Assembly: GCA_017938285.1 (NCBI GenBank)
Contig: JAGBBW010000084.1
Location: 1-64,000 of the forward strand
Direction: 5' to 3'
DNA from: Lachnospiraceae bacterium
GTDB lineage: Bacteria > Bacillota > Clostridia > Lachnospirales > Lachnospiraceae
DNA: 64,000 nucleotides
Shown: piece by piece, positions 41,597 to 49,878 of the stretch
Layout: every line of letters begins with the position of its first letter
How positions within the stretch are numbered: the stretch's first letter is position 1
The notes under the pieces: model-generated
Told to the model about the DNA's origin: nothing
Database searches by the model: none
The model's input: the letters and a program-made list of their open reading frames with translations, nothing else
Translations under genes and position numbers: made by a program

Positions 41597-42898
41597 TTAG
41601 TTTTTTCCGGAAACTACAATTCCATCAACAGCAATATATGGCATAACTGCTCCGCCATCTGCCACTCTTTCTTTTGAAACAGCCACAATATTTTTCAGCA
41701 TCTCTGCCAGATTTCCTGAAATCATAACTTCATTTACCGGAGTTGTCACCCTGCCGTTTTCAATCAAAAAACTATTTTTTGCCACACCGGAAATTTCACC
41801 ATTTGTACCTGGCTCTCCACCGGAAAAGCCTCCCATCAGAAGTCCCTTCTCCACGTTTCTGATGATATCCTCAACTGCTGTATCACCAGCCTCTACCACC
41901 ATACTGTAACTCATATTTTTTGCTGGCGCAGAACCATTTTTATTTGCCACATATAACGATGTTTTAAAAGATTTTAATACTCCCTTCTGAATAAAATCAT
42001 ACGGTTCTGATTTAAAGCCATCCGGAGTATAACGTTCAAAATCCACAATTTTTTCATTCATTGGGTCGAAGGAAACCGTCAGACGTGAATCCGCCACCTG
42101 CTCCCCTATCTTGTCCAGCCATATACTTGTTTTTTCCAATACTACGGAATCACCGGCAAAGCAGGAAGTGATATAATATAAAAATTCATTGACACACTCC
42201 GGCATCAGAACTACCGTGCCTTCAAATTTTCCTTCCATTGGCTTTACTTTCAGTTGTTTCACGGTATCCTCCAACTGACGCTTAATTGCACCCTGTTCTA
42301 TAAAAGGCTCACTTAAATCAGTCGTACTGATTCCTGTATAATTTAATGACGTTGTCTTTTCCCCATCATTTCCCGAAAATTCCACGGTCAGACGATATGC
42401 TCCTGCATAAGTTTCCAACTCTGTACCATTGGAATTCCAGTATATTTCATGCACCTTTACATGAGATACTATGATCTGCATAACCTGTATTTTAGGAAAC
42501 TGTTCTTTTATATTGTCGCCCAGTTCCTTTGTCCGCTCAAACAGCAGATCCATATCCGGCTCATAAATGCCCACTTCAAAACATTCCGCATCCTGCTTCG
42601 GTGCAATGTCATACGCCTCATCTGCCACAGCAGATTCAGAAGACGTGACTGCCGCCTCTACCACTGCATGAATAGCCGCATCATCGAACTTATTTGTAGA
42701 GGCACTGCCTTTTTTCTGGTTATGAAAGACATTTACCGATAAGTTTTTATCAAACAGCGTACGAAACAAAGAAAATTCCCCATTCTCCATTGTAAATTCC
42801 TGGGTTTCCTTTTCTTCTACACAAAATCTGGACTTCGTCAGTTTTGCTTCCTCTATTACCTTCTGCACCTTTTGTGCCGTCATTTTCAAATCAGCCAT
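41597..42898 (-). CDS. TldE/PmbA-family metallopeptidase subunit
   Basis: A 433-residue member of the TldD/PmbA family, the partner lacking the metal motif. Conserved segments include ENGEFSLFRTLFDKNLSVNVFH near the N-terminus and FLIENGRVTTPVNEVMISGNL near the C-terminus. In E. coli TldD and TldE form a heterodimeric protease that degrades unfolded peptides and matures some microcins. It follows tldD with one base between stop and start, so the pair is one unit. Confidence 0.9.
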   Translation of the reverse strand: MADLKMTAQKVQKVIEEAKLTKSRFCVEEKETQEFTMENGEFSLFRTLFDKNLSVNVFHNQKKGSASTNKFDDAAIHAVVEAAVTSSESAVADEAYDIAPKQDAECFEVGIYEPDMDLLFERTKELGDNIKEQFPKIQVMQIIVSHVKVHEIYWNSNGTELETYAGAYRLTVEFSGNDGEKTTSLNYTGISTTDLSEPFIEQGAIKRQLEDTVKQLKVKPMEGKFEGTVVLMPECVNEFLYYITSCFAGDSVVLEKTSIWLDKIGEQVADSRLTVSFDPMNEKIVDFERYTPDGFKSEPYDFIQKGVLKSFKTSLYVANKNGSAPAKNMSYSMVVEAGDTAVEDIIRNVEKGLLMGGFSGGEPGTNGEISGVAKNSFLIENGRVTTPVNEVMISGNLAEMLKNIVAVSKERVADGGAVMPYIAVDGIVVSGKN

Positions 42899-42899
42899 T

Positions 42900-44285
42900 T
42901 TAGCGTCCTCCTATCATAATCTTACAGCGAAGCGCCGGACCGCCCATACCTACCGGCATCATCTGCTTCTTCCCACAAAAACCGGAACTGGACCATACCA
43001 TTTCATCAGAAACCATATCTACCGTCTGCAACATTTCAAATGCGACACCACTTACTGTTGTATCCAGAATTGCCCGGCCCAGTTTACCATTCTTAATTTC
43101 ATATCCCATATTGATACCGAACATAAATTCTCCTGTCAGATCCGCCTGGCCGTTGCCTGTATCCAGAAGATAATATCCATCTTCCACGGAAGCAATCATT
43201 TCTTCCAGTTTGTCTTTTCCCGGAAGTACTGCTGTATTTCTCATACGAATTAATGGTTCATCCGAAAATTCAAAACCTCTCGCATTACCACATGGTGTCA
43301 TTCCAAAATGTGCTGCTGATTCCCTGTTGTGCATATATCCTTTCAGAATTCCATTCTCGATCAGCATCGCATCCGTTGCTGGTGTTCCTTCATCATCCAG
43401 ATAGACAGGAAGTGGAGCTCTCTGTCCCAGAGCGGTATGAGCAAAATCCACCATTGTGACAAGATCTGATGCGACTCTTTTATTCCGGCTTGGTCCGGCC
43501 ACAGACCCGCCCATTACCAAATCTGCTTCTACCGTATGGCCCACTGCTTCATGTGCCAGCATCCCGGAAAGAATACCTCCTAAAATAACTGTCTTATACC
43601 CGGCCTCTGCATATACACCAGCTCTCTTATCCATTACTTTTTTGTAAAGCTTCTCCAGTTTGTCATACAGCAGCTCAGGCTTACTAAAATTGTCATCAAA
43701 ATTACCTGCACCACCAAATACTTCATATAATTCTATCGGAGCACCATCCAGTGTTTCTGAATTCATAAACACATAAATGTAGCATCTTGGTGAGGTGGTA
43801 TGTCCATCCTTTCCATCCGAAGTATACAGAATTTTATCCATGGAATCTTCTGAATATACAACCGTACGGCTGGTCAGTTTTGGATACGTCTTCACAATAT
43901 AATCATCAATTTCTTTACAGAAATCAATATACTTCTTCTGCTCGTTATCTTTGATTTCCATATTTACCGGAATCATTCCTCCTTCAAGTGATGGAATAGC
44001 CGGCTTATTTTTTGCCGCACGTTCATCTAAAAACAAAGCATTTCTGGTTGCTGCACGCAGCACCGCATCTGCAGCCTCTGATGAATACTCTGCCATGGAG
44101 GAGAAGCCATATACTCCATTTTTACAGACTCTTGCACAAATTCCAGAAGTCTCTGATCTCTGATTCCCCATTATATTTCCCTGCACCAGACTCACCCTGC
44201 GATATCGGTTTTCCTGGGCACGCAGTTCTGTATGTACGCCGGTTGCAAACAAACTTTTTTTAACTGCAATAATGTCTTCTAACAT
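42900..44285 (-). CDS. tldD: TldD-family metallopeptidase subunit
   Basis: A 461-residue protein with the zinc motif LAHEAVGHTVEADLV (HExxxH, about residues 246-251) and the late segment MLIENGILKGYMHNRESA typical of TldD. GAGTGT precedes the ATG. Together with the next gene it should form a cytosolic TldD/TldE protease. No peptide precursor or modification enzyme is visible nearby, so a bacteriocin role is not indicated. Confidence 0.92.
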   Translation of the reverse strand: MLEDIIAVKKSLFATGVHTELRAQENRYRRVSLVQGNIMGNQRSETSGICARVCKNGVYGFSSMAEYSSEAADAVLRAATRNALFLDERAAKNKPAIPSLEGGMIPVNMEIKDNEQKKYIDFCKEIDDYIVKTYPKLTSRTVVYSEDSMDKILYTSDGKDGHTTSPRCYIYVFMNSETLDGAPIELYEVFGGAGNFDDNFSKPELLYDKLEKLYKKVMDKRAGVYAEAGYKTVILGGILSGMLAHEAVGHTVEADLVMGGSVAGPSRNKRVASDLVTMVDFAHTALGQRAPLPVYLDDEGTPATDAMLIENGILKGYMHNRESAAHFGMTPCGNARGFEFSDEPLIRMRNTAVLPGKDKLEEMIASVEDGYYLLDTGNGQADLTGEFMFGINMGYEIKNGKLGRAILDTTVSGVAFEMLQTVDMVSDEMVWSSSGFCGKKQMMPVGMGGPALRCKIMIGGR

Positions 44286-44371
44286 TTTGTTACACTCCTT
44301 TTTTATCTTTATTATGCTTATTACATCGTTTTTCTAATATTTTTACAACTATTATCATAACATTAAACGAC

Positions 44372-44412
44372 AAAAAATAAAATAGAGTTCCATGTTTTTT
44401 CATGAAACTCTA
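44372..44412 (-). terminator. Terminator after the DUF4446 gene
   Basis: TAGAGTTCCATG (44383-44394) pairs with CATGAAACTCTA (44401-44412), one mismatch; on the minus strand an A/T-rich tail with T-runs follows. Confidence 0.75.
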
Positions 44413-44461
44413 ATCTTCTTTGTTACGTTTATTCGTATTCCCGTCCAGTAACTTTTTTCTT

Positions 44462-44977
44462 TTATTCCGTATATAAATTTCTTTTATTCATTGCTTCCTC
44501 CAAAGCATGCCGTTCTTCATCCGCCAGTATTTTAAATGCCTTTCCTTTAATAATTTCTTTCAGGTAAGTATAGCAGCCTTCCCTTGTATGCATTGACGTC
44601 AGTATAAATCCATTATTTTCGTCATCCAGCATACACAGTGAAAAACTCATCTTTCCTCCCATTTCTTTAAATGCATCATACTTTACAATACCAATTTTCT
44701 GGTAGGCTGTAATTAATGTTTCACATGTGAAATTCAATTTTTCCGATATGTATTTGCTCTCTTCCTTCAGAATGTCAATTTCTTTGAAGCGATTCAAAAT
44801 AGTACTTTCCAGAGAAGTTCCATCCGATCCTTTCATAAACGCATGGTAACGTTTATTCAGCGTACTGACTTTAACTAACAGTATCACTGATATTGTCAAC
44901 AATGCTACTACCAGCACTGCCAGTACCAGTACTCCTATCAGAAGCATCTGCTCCTGATTTAATTGTTGTGCATTCAT
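44462..44977 (-). CDS. DUF4446 family protein
   Basis: A 171-residue protein. Residues 8-36 form one membrane helix (LLIGVLVLAVLVVALLTIS), followed by a helical part (about 45-90) and the conserved DUF4446 core VKYDAFKEMGGKMSFSLCML with GFILTSMHTREGCYTYLKEI. Function unknown; it is regularly found next to parB in Clostridia, as here (64 bases after parB). The ATG at 44977 has AAGGAG at the correct distance. Confidence 0.88.
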   Translation of the reverse strand: MNAQQLNQEQMLLIGVLVLAVLVVALLTISVILLVKVSTLNKRYHAFMKGSDGTSLESTILNRFKEIDILKEESKYISEKLNFTCETLITAYQKIGIVKYDAFKEMGGKMSFSLCMLDDENNGFILTSMHTREGCYTYLKEIIKGKAFKILADEERHALEEAMNKRNLYTE

Positions 44978-45041
44978 AGTCTGACTCCTTTTCAAATAGT
45001 GCCTAACATTTTCTATTACAAATTCCCTAAATTACCTTTGT

Positions 45042-45974
45042 TTATTTAGCTGAATCCATTAGCTCCACCAGCCGTTCCAGTTCTTCCATGGAATAATACT
45101 CTATTTCTATTTTTCCTGTATTATTTGCTTTTGTTTTTATTTCCACCTTGGTTCCTAATGACTGCTTTAATTTTTCTTCCAGCCCTTTGTAAATAAAACT
45201 AATATTTTTTTCTTCCGGCTCTGGTTTTTTCTCTAATTCATCCTTTTTACTTTCCAGCAGTTTTTTCACTAACTTTTCCGTTTCACGAACACTAAGTTTT
45301 TCGTCAAAAACTTTCATTGCAAATAAAAATTGTTCTTCCTTATCTTCAATTGGAATTAAAGCACGCCCATGTCCTTCGCTTATCATTTCGTCAATCAGCA
45401 TCTGCTGTACTCTTTGATCTAATTTTAACAAACGCATGGAATTTGTTATAGCTGTACGGCTCTTGGCTACCTTTTCTGCCACTTCATCCTGTTTTAAATT
45501 CTGTTCCTGAATCAAACGCTGATATGCTGCTGCTTCTTCAATTGGATTCAAATCTTTTCTTTGAATATTTTCGATTAATGCAATTGTAAAAATATCATGT
45601 TCTGCATACTCTTTTACTATAACCGGAATTTCTTTTAATCCTGCAATTTTAGCCGCTCTCCATCTCCGTTCACCAGCAATAATTTCAAACCTCTTATCCT
45701 TCTTTTGTACAATTAATGGTTCAATGATACCGTACTGTTTTATCGAATCCGCCAGCTCCTGTAATGAATCTTCATCAAACCGGCTTCTTGGTTGTCCTCG
45801 ATTTGGATCTATATCATTAACCGGAATCAATGTTTCACGTGAAACATTTTCCTGTTCCACATTTTGTTCTTTCTCATTTTCAAGTCCGATATCTGGAATC
45901 AAATTATCCAGTCCTGCTCCTAATCCTCTTCTCTTTACCGTCATTTTATCAGTCTCACTTTCTTTTTCTCTCAT
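45042..45974 (-). CDS. parB: Chromosome-partitioning protein ParB
   Basis: A 310-residue ParB/Spo0J. The N-terminus has GLGAGLDNLIPD; the CTP-binding/ParB core includes NRGQPRSRFDEDSLQELADS and GERRWRAAK; a helix-turn-helix follows (KQDEVAEKVAKSRTAITNSM). The C-terminal dimerisation domain ends the protein. It binds the parS sites found inside this gene and upstream of parA. Its start overlaps the parA stop by one base (TAATG). A downstream ATG at 45944 is possible. Confidence 0.95.
   Translation of the reverse strand: MREKESETDKMTVKRRGLGAGLDNLIPDIGLENEKEQNVEQENVSRETLIPVNDIDPNRGQPRSRFDEDSLQELADSIKQYGIIEPLIVQKKDKRFEIIAGERRWRAAKIAGLKEIPVIVKEYAEHDIFTIALIENIQRKDLNPIEEAAAYQRLIQEQNLKQDEVAEKVAKSRTAITNSMRLLKLDQRVQQMLIDEMISEGHGRALIPIEDKEEQFLFAMKVFDEKLSVRETEKLVKKLLESKKDELEKKPEPEEKNISFIYKGLEEKLKQSLGTKVEIKTKANNTGKIEIEYYSMEELERLVELMDSAK
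45831..45846. promoter_or_regulatory. parS site 1 (inside parB)
   Basis: Perfect 16-base match to the Firmicutes parS palindrome TGTTTCACGTGAAACA, located in the parB coding sequence as in Bacillus subtilis. Confidence 0.95.
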
Positions 45975-46759
45975 TAAAAATCAGAATACCAGTCTCTTAC
46001 CCCTCGTTCAATTACCTCATCTGCCAGTTGTCGATATCCCTCCGCTCCGGCAGATTTCGAATCATATAAATTAATTGGAAGACCATGGCTCGGTGCTTCT
46101 GCAAGACGTACATTTCTTGGAATAATTGTTTTATAAATATTTTGATGCAGATTTTTCTTTACATTTTCTACAACCTGCAAGGAAAGATTTGTTCTTGCAT
46201 CATACATTGTGAAAACTACACCCTCTACTTCTAAATTAGGGTTCAAACGCTTCTGAACCAAATCAATGGTATGCAATAACTGTGATAATCCTTCCAATGC
46301 ATAATATTCACACTGAATTGGCACAATCACAGTATTTGCGGTAGTCATCGCATTCACCGTCAGCATATTTAACGATGGTGGGCAGTCAATCACAATAAAA
46401 TCATATTGTTCCCTGACTGGATCAATCAATCGTTTTAAAATAAACTCACGATTTTCTATACCAATCAATTCTATTTCTGCACCTGCTAAATCTACATCCG
46501 ATGGGAGTACATACAAATTTTTCATACAGCTTTTTGCTCTGCAATCTTCTAATGTACACTCCCCTAACATCATATCATATACTGTCTGTTTTAACTTCTT
46601 TTTATTGATTCCCAGTCCAGATGTTGTATTTCCCTGTGGGTCAATATCTATTACAAGCACCTGGTTTCCTTTTTCCGCAAGACAAGCAGCAAGATTTATT
46701 GCTGTAGTTGTTTTACCTACGCCACCCTTCTGGTTTGCAATTGCAATTGTTCTTCCCAT
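45974..46759 (-). CDS. parA: Chromosome-partitioning ATPase ParA (Soj)
   Basis: A 261-residue ParA ATPase. The deviant Walker A is KGGVGKTTTAINLA (about 10-23) and Walker B is YDFIVIDCPPSLNML. Length and order before parB fit Soj. It helps origin segregation and affects DnaA in Bacillus. It lies downstream of two parS sites and is transcribed away from them. AAGGGATACT precedes the ATG. Confidence 0.95.
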   Translation of the reverse strand: MGRTIAIANQKGGVGKTTTAINLAACLAEKGNQVLVIDIDPQGNTTSGLGINKKKLKQTVYDMMLGECTLEDCRAKSCMKNLYVLPSDVDLAGAEIELIGIENREFILKRLIDPVREQYDFIVIDCPPSLNMLTVNAMTTANTVIVPIQCEYYALEGLSQLLHTIDLVQKRLNPNLEVEGVVFTMYDARTNLSLQVVENVKKNLHQNIYKTIIPRNVRLAEAPSHGLPINLYDSKSAGAEGYRQLADEVIERGVRDWYSDF

Positions 46760-46793
46760 AGTATCCCTTTCTAGTCATGTCATTCTAAACCAT

Positions 46794-46809
46794 TGTTTCA
46801 CGTGAAACA
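46794..46809. promoter_or_regulatory. parS site 2 (upstream of parA)
   Basis: Perfect TGTTTCACGTGAAACA 35 bases before the parA start, overlapping the probable parA promoter region. Confidence 0.95.
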
Positions 46810-46831
46810 TTCTCTTATTGCAAAATGATTA

Positions 46832-46869
46832 AAAAATCTAAATGTTTCACGTGAAACATTTAGATTTTT
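46832..46869. promoter_or_regulatory. parS site 3 inside a 38-base perfect palindrome
   Basis: parS at 46843-46858 is extended on both sides by AAAAATCTAAA / TTTAGATTTTT-type bases, so 46832-46869 is perfectly palindromic. In RNA this could form a strong stem with flanking A/T runs. Confidence 0.9.
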
Positions 46870-46943
46870 ATCAACACAGGAATTATATCATACATTAACT
46901 ATCCTGTCAAAAAACTTTTCATGTTTCTTTTCTTAAAAAATAA

Positions 46944-46990
46944 AAAAGGGTCTGCAGATAGATTTTCATCTATTTTGCAGTTACCCTTTT
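46944..46990 (-). terminator. Terminator of the DegSU-like operon
   Basis: An interrupted stem, AAAAAGGG..CTGCA.ATAGAT against ATCTAT..TGCAG..CCCTTTT, follows the response-regulator stop at 47000 on the minus strand, with T-rich sequence after it. Confidence 0.75.
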
Positions 46991-46999
46991 ATCTGTAAC

Positions 47000-47659
47000 T
47001 CAGTACAACTCAACAATATTATTTTTAATTGCATACACTGCTGCCTGTGTCCTGTCAAATACACCAATCTTTTTAAATATATTGGACACATGATTTTTCA
47101 CTGTCTTTTCACTAATCTCCAATTTATATGCAATTTCTTTATTAAACAATCCTTCTGCTAATAATTTCAATACTTCAATCTCGCGTCTGGTTAGTTTTTG
47201 TTCTTCATCCTGCTCTTTATCCTGTGCAATCTTTTCATTCATAATTGGCACCATAGTAAAATCAATATACTCACCGCCCGAATAAATTGTGGCAATGGCA
47301 CGCTTTAATATTGCAGATTCTGCATCCTTTAGAACATACCCATTCACACCTATTTCTTTTGCTTTCATCAGATATTCAATTTCACTATGTATCGTTAAAA
47401 TCAGAACTTTCTGTTCCCTTAATTCCTCTTGTTCTGATTTTCTTAAAATCTCCAGCATTTTCAATCCATTCATCACCGGCATATTAATATCCAGTAAAAC
47501 AACATCCGGTTTCTGCTGTTGGATGACTTCAAGACATTCTTCTCCATTTCCTGCTTCACCGACAACCAATATATCCCCATCAAGTTCCAGAAGCTGTTTT
47601 AAACCTTCCCGAATCATAGAATGATCATCAGCTATTACAATTCTTATCTGTTGACTCAT
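47000..47659 (-). CDS. NarL/LuxR-family response regulator (DegU-like)
   Basis: A 219-residue regulator. The receiver (1-125) starts IRIVIADDHSMIREGLKQLL with acceptor Asp in VVLLDINMPVMNGL and Lys in GYVLKDAESAIL. The LuxR helix-turn-helix (about 150-215) has LTRREIEVLKLLAEGLFNKEIA and KTVKNHVSNIFKKIGV. It is two bases downstream of a DegS-like kinase. In Bacillus DegU controls exoenzymes, motility and competence; targets here are unknown. Confidence 0.92.
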   Translation of the reverse strand: MSQQIRIVIADDHSMIREGLKQLLELDGDILVVGEAGNGEECLEVIQQQKPDVVLLDINMPVMNGLKMLEILRKSEQEELREQKVLILTIHSEIEYLMKAKEIGVNGYVLKDAESAILKRAIATIYSGGEYIDFTMVPIMNEKIAQDKEQDEEQKLTRREIEVLKLLAEGLFNKEIAYKLEISEKTVKNHVSNIFKKIGVFDRTQAAVYAIKNNIVELY

Positions 47660-47661
47660 AA

Positions 47662-48741
47662 TTATTCCTCTTCTCCTGACGTATATTTGACCGGAACTAC
47701 TAAGTGAATTTTTGTACCCATACCTGGCTTTGATTTTATGATAAAAGATCCCGACAATAGTCTTGCCCTCTCCTTCATGGTTGAAAGACCAAAACCATGC
47801 AGTTCATCTTTTTCCATGGATTCTTTTTCAACCTTATCAACATCAAACCCAATTCCATCATCTTCTATATCAAGCTCAACATTATGACTCATATAGGAAA
47901 TGCGAATTATCACTTTTTTCGACTTTGCATGACGGACAGCATTATTACAGGCTTCCTGAATAATACGATACAAGGTAACACTAACAATGGAATTTAATCC
48001 CCTTTCTTTGCCCACCACATTCAGAACCACATCGAGATTATCATAGCGGCGTAAATGCAGACAATATGCCTGTATTGTAGAAACGAGACCTATATTATTT
48101 AATGACATCGGACGAAGATCATAAATAATCTCACGCATATCATTTATGATTTCTTTATTTAGATCAATCATAGACTGGAGTTCCAGTTTGACACGAACCG
48201 GATCCTTATCTACTATTTTGCTGCAGTATTCTGTTTTATGTACAAGACTCGTCAAACTTTGTACAGCAGAATCATGCAGATCTCTGGAAATACGATTACG
48301 ATCCATTTCCTGTGTTTCCAGAATTTTTGTACTATAATCTATTAAATTATTACATTTTTCTTTTGCGTTTGACTGAAGCTCCTGCTCCATACGGTAAAGA
48401 AATTTTTTCAATCGTTCAAAGGACTGACATACTTTTTTCTGCTGCTCCCAGGTTGCTTCTGCCTCAGATAATTGCAGCAACAGTTTATCCATTTCTTCTT
48501 TATATATCAAATCCTGTTCATACACATCTTCCACATCAAGAGGAGAAAACATCGAAATATTTGGAATACGTTTTTTATTTCTTTCTTCCAACATAAATTC
48601 CTGTTGTTTCTTTTTATATTCCAAATCTTTTTTTCTGGAAAGAAGCTGGTCCGAATACTGTAGTGCAGTTTCCTGCTGTTCCAATATAAAATCAAGCATT
48701 TCCCGATATTCATTTGTGAAAGAAAACTTATCCTTGTTCAT
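47662..48741 (-). CDS. Cytosolic DegS-like histidine kinase
   Basis: A 359-residue kinase without membrane helices. Residues 1-150 are a long coiled-coil sensor region, as in DegS. The HisKA_3 H-box is DRNRISRDLHDSAVQSLTSL (His about residue 157), and the ATPase domain includes IIQEACNNAVRHAKSKKV and EDDGIGFDV. The absence of a membrane domain points to an intracellular signal. With the regulator it sits between rsmG and parA, where Bacillus has noc. Confidence 0.92.
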   Translation of the reverse strand: MNKDKFSFTNEYREMLDFILEQQETALQYSDQLLSRKKDLEYKKKQQEFMLEERNKKRIPNISMFSPLDVEDVYEQDLIYKEEMDKLLLQLSEAEATWEQQKKVCQSFERLKKFLYRMEQELQSNAKEKCNNLIDYSTKILETQEMDRNRISRDLHDSAVQSLTSLVHKTEYCSKIVDKDPVRVKLELQSMIDLNKEIINDMREIIYDLRPMSLNNIGLVSTIQAYCLHLRRYDNLDVVLNVVGKERGLNSIVSVTLYRIIQEACNNAVRHAKSKKVIIRISYMSHNVELDIEDDGIGFDVDKVEKESMEKDELHGFGLSTMKERARLLSGSFIIKSKPGMGTKIHLVVPVKYTSGEEE

Positions 48742-48940
48742 TCAGAATTCCTTCTTTTCTCTTTATTCCATATATATTTACGTTCATTCTCTTCATCGTT
48801 CGGCAGATTGTGCCGGAAATCACTCTGTAGCATAAAAGGACGAAACTCTAAGAGCTCCGCCCTCCTATTTATTTTACCACAATTGAACACAGAATCACAA
48901 TATAAACTTGAAAAATTATATCATTTCTTATCATAATACG

Positions 48941-49687
48941 TTACTGTTTATGGAACGTATTAACCAACAGCGGCTGTTTCAAAGGTTTGCCACCGGCTCT
49001 TGGATATTTCTTTGGTGTTGTTTTTACCTTTTCAATATAAATCAGTGTTCTTTCAATATCTGAGTTTGGCAGAGTATAAAAATATGTTTTTCGATATTCT
49101 GCACCCAGTTCTCTGACTGCATGTTTTGCTTCGTTTACTTCCTCTTCAACCTCTCCCGATTTATAAGGAATAAAGAATCCTCCCTGTTTTACAAAAGGGA
49201 TGCAGAATTCTGACAGTGATACCAGTCTTGCTACTGCTCTTGAAACGCAGAAGTCAAATTTTTCACGATATTCCGGTTTTAATGCTGCCTCTTCTGCACG
49301 GCCATGCACTGCTTTAATTCCTGTTAATCCCAGCTTTTCAATTACGTCCTGTAGAAAAACAATCCGTTTATTCAAAGAATCCATCAGCGTTACTTCCAAT
49401 TCTGGAAACATAATTTTCAAAGGAAGTCCCGGAAACCCTGCTCCGGTTCCCATATCCAGAACTCGATATTTTTTTCCCTGGAGTTTTACCAACTGATTCA
49501 ATGCCAGACTATCCAGAAAATGCTTTTTTAATACATCGTCATATTCTGTAATAGCAGTCAGATTCATTACTTTGTTCTTCTCTACCAGCATCTCATAATA
49601 TTGTTCCAACTGGGTAGTCTGAAGTTCGGAAAGCTCCAGTCCCCATTCCTGTAAATCAGTTACAAATTGTAAATTATTGCATTCCAT
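48941..49687 (-). CDS. rsmG: 16S rRNA (guanine527-N7)-methyltransferase
   Basis: A 248-residue SAM methyltransferase making m7G527. Family marks are KNKVMNLTAITEYDDVLKKHFLDSL, the SAM motif VLDMGTGAGFPGLPLKI and FCVSRAVARLVSLSEF. I start it at 49687, after GAGGG, since the 21 residues before it are not conserved in the family. The same order mnmE-mnmG-rsmG is found in Bacillus. The 189 bases up to mnmG contain an inverted-repeat element. Confidence 0.94.
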   Translation of the reverse strand: MECNNLQFVTDLQEWGLELSELQTTQLEQYYEMLVEKNKVMNLTAITEYDDVLKKHFLDSLALNQLVKLQGKKYRVLDMGTGAGFPGLPLKIMFPELEVTLMDSLNKRIVFLQDVIEKLGLTGIKAVHGRAEEAALKPEYREKFDFCVSRAVARLVSLSEFCIPFVKQGGFFIPYKSGEVEEEVNEAKHAVRELGAEYRKTYFYTLPNSDIERTLIYIEKVKTTPKKYPRAGGKPLKQPLLVNTFHKQ

Positions 49688-49754
49688 CAAACCCTCTATT
49701 CCTGGTTTACCAGCATACTTTCTGGCATCCATACTATTTGTATCGTCCAAAGAA

Positions 49755-49878
49755 GCACTGATTAATTCATTACTTCCTTAGAATCCTCTGGCAACTCACA
49801 CAAATTTGCAGTAGAAATTGCAGCTTCGCTGCGCAAGCAAATTCAGCGCAGGAAATGCTTTCGTCAGCGTTTCCCTTA
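49755..49878. repeat. Short inverted-repeat element, copy 2
   Basis: Contains GCACTGATTAATTCATTAC on the left and CAGGAAATGCTTTCGTCAG on the right, related to copy 1 at 41441-41515; a small GCAGC..GCTGC hairpin lies inside (49820-49833). Its right end (TTAA at 49876-49879) contains the mnmG stop codon. Confidence 0.6.
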
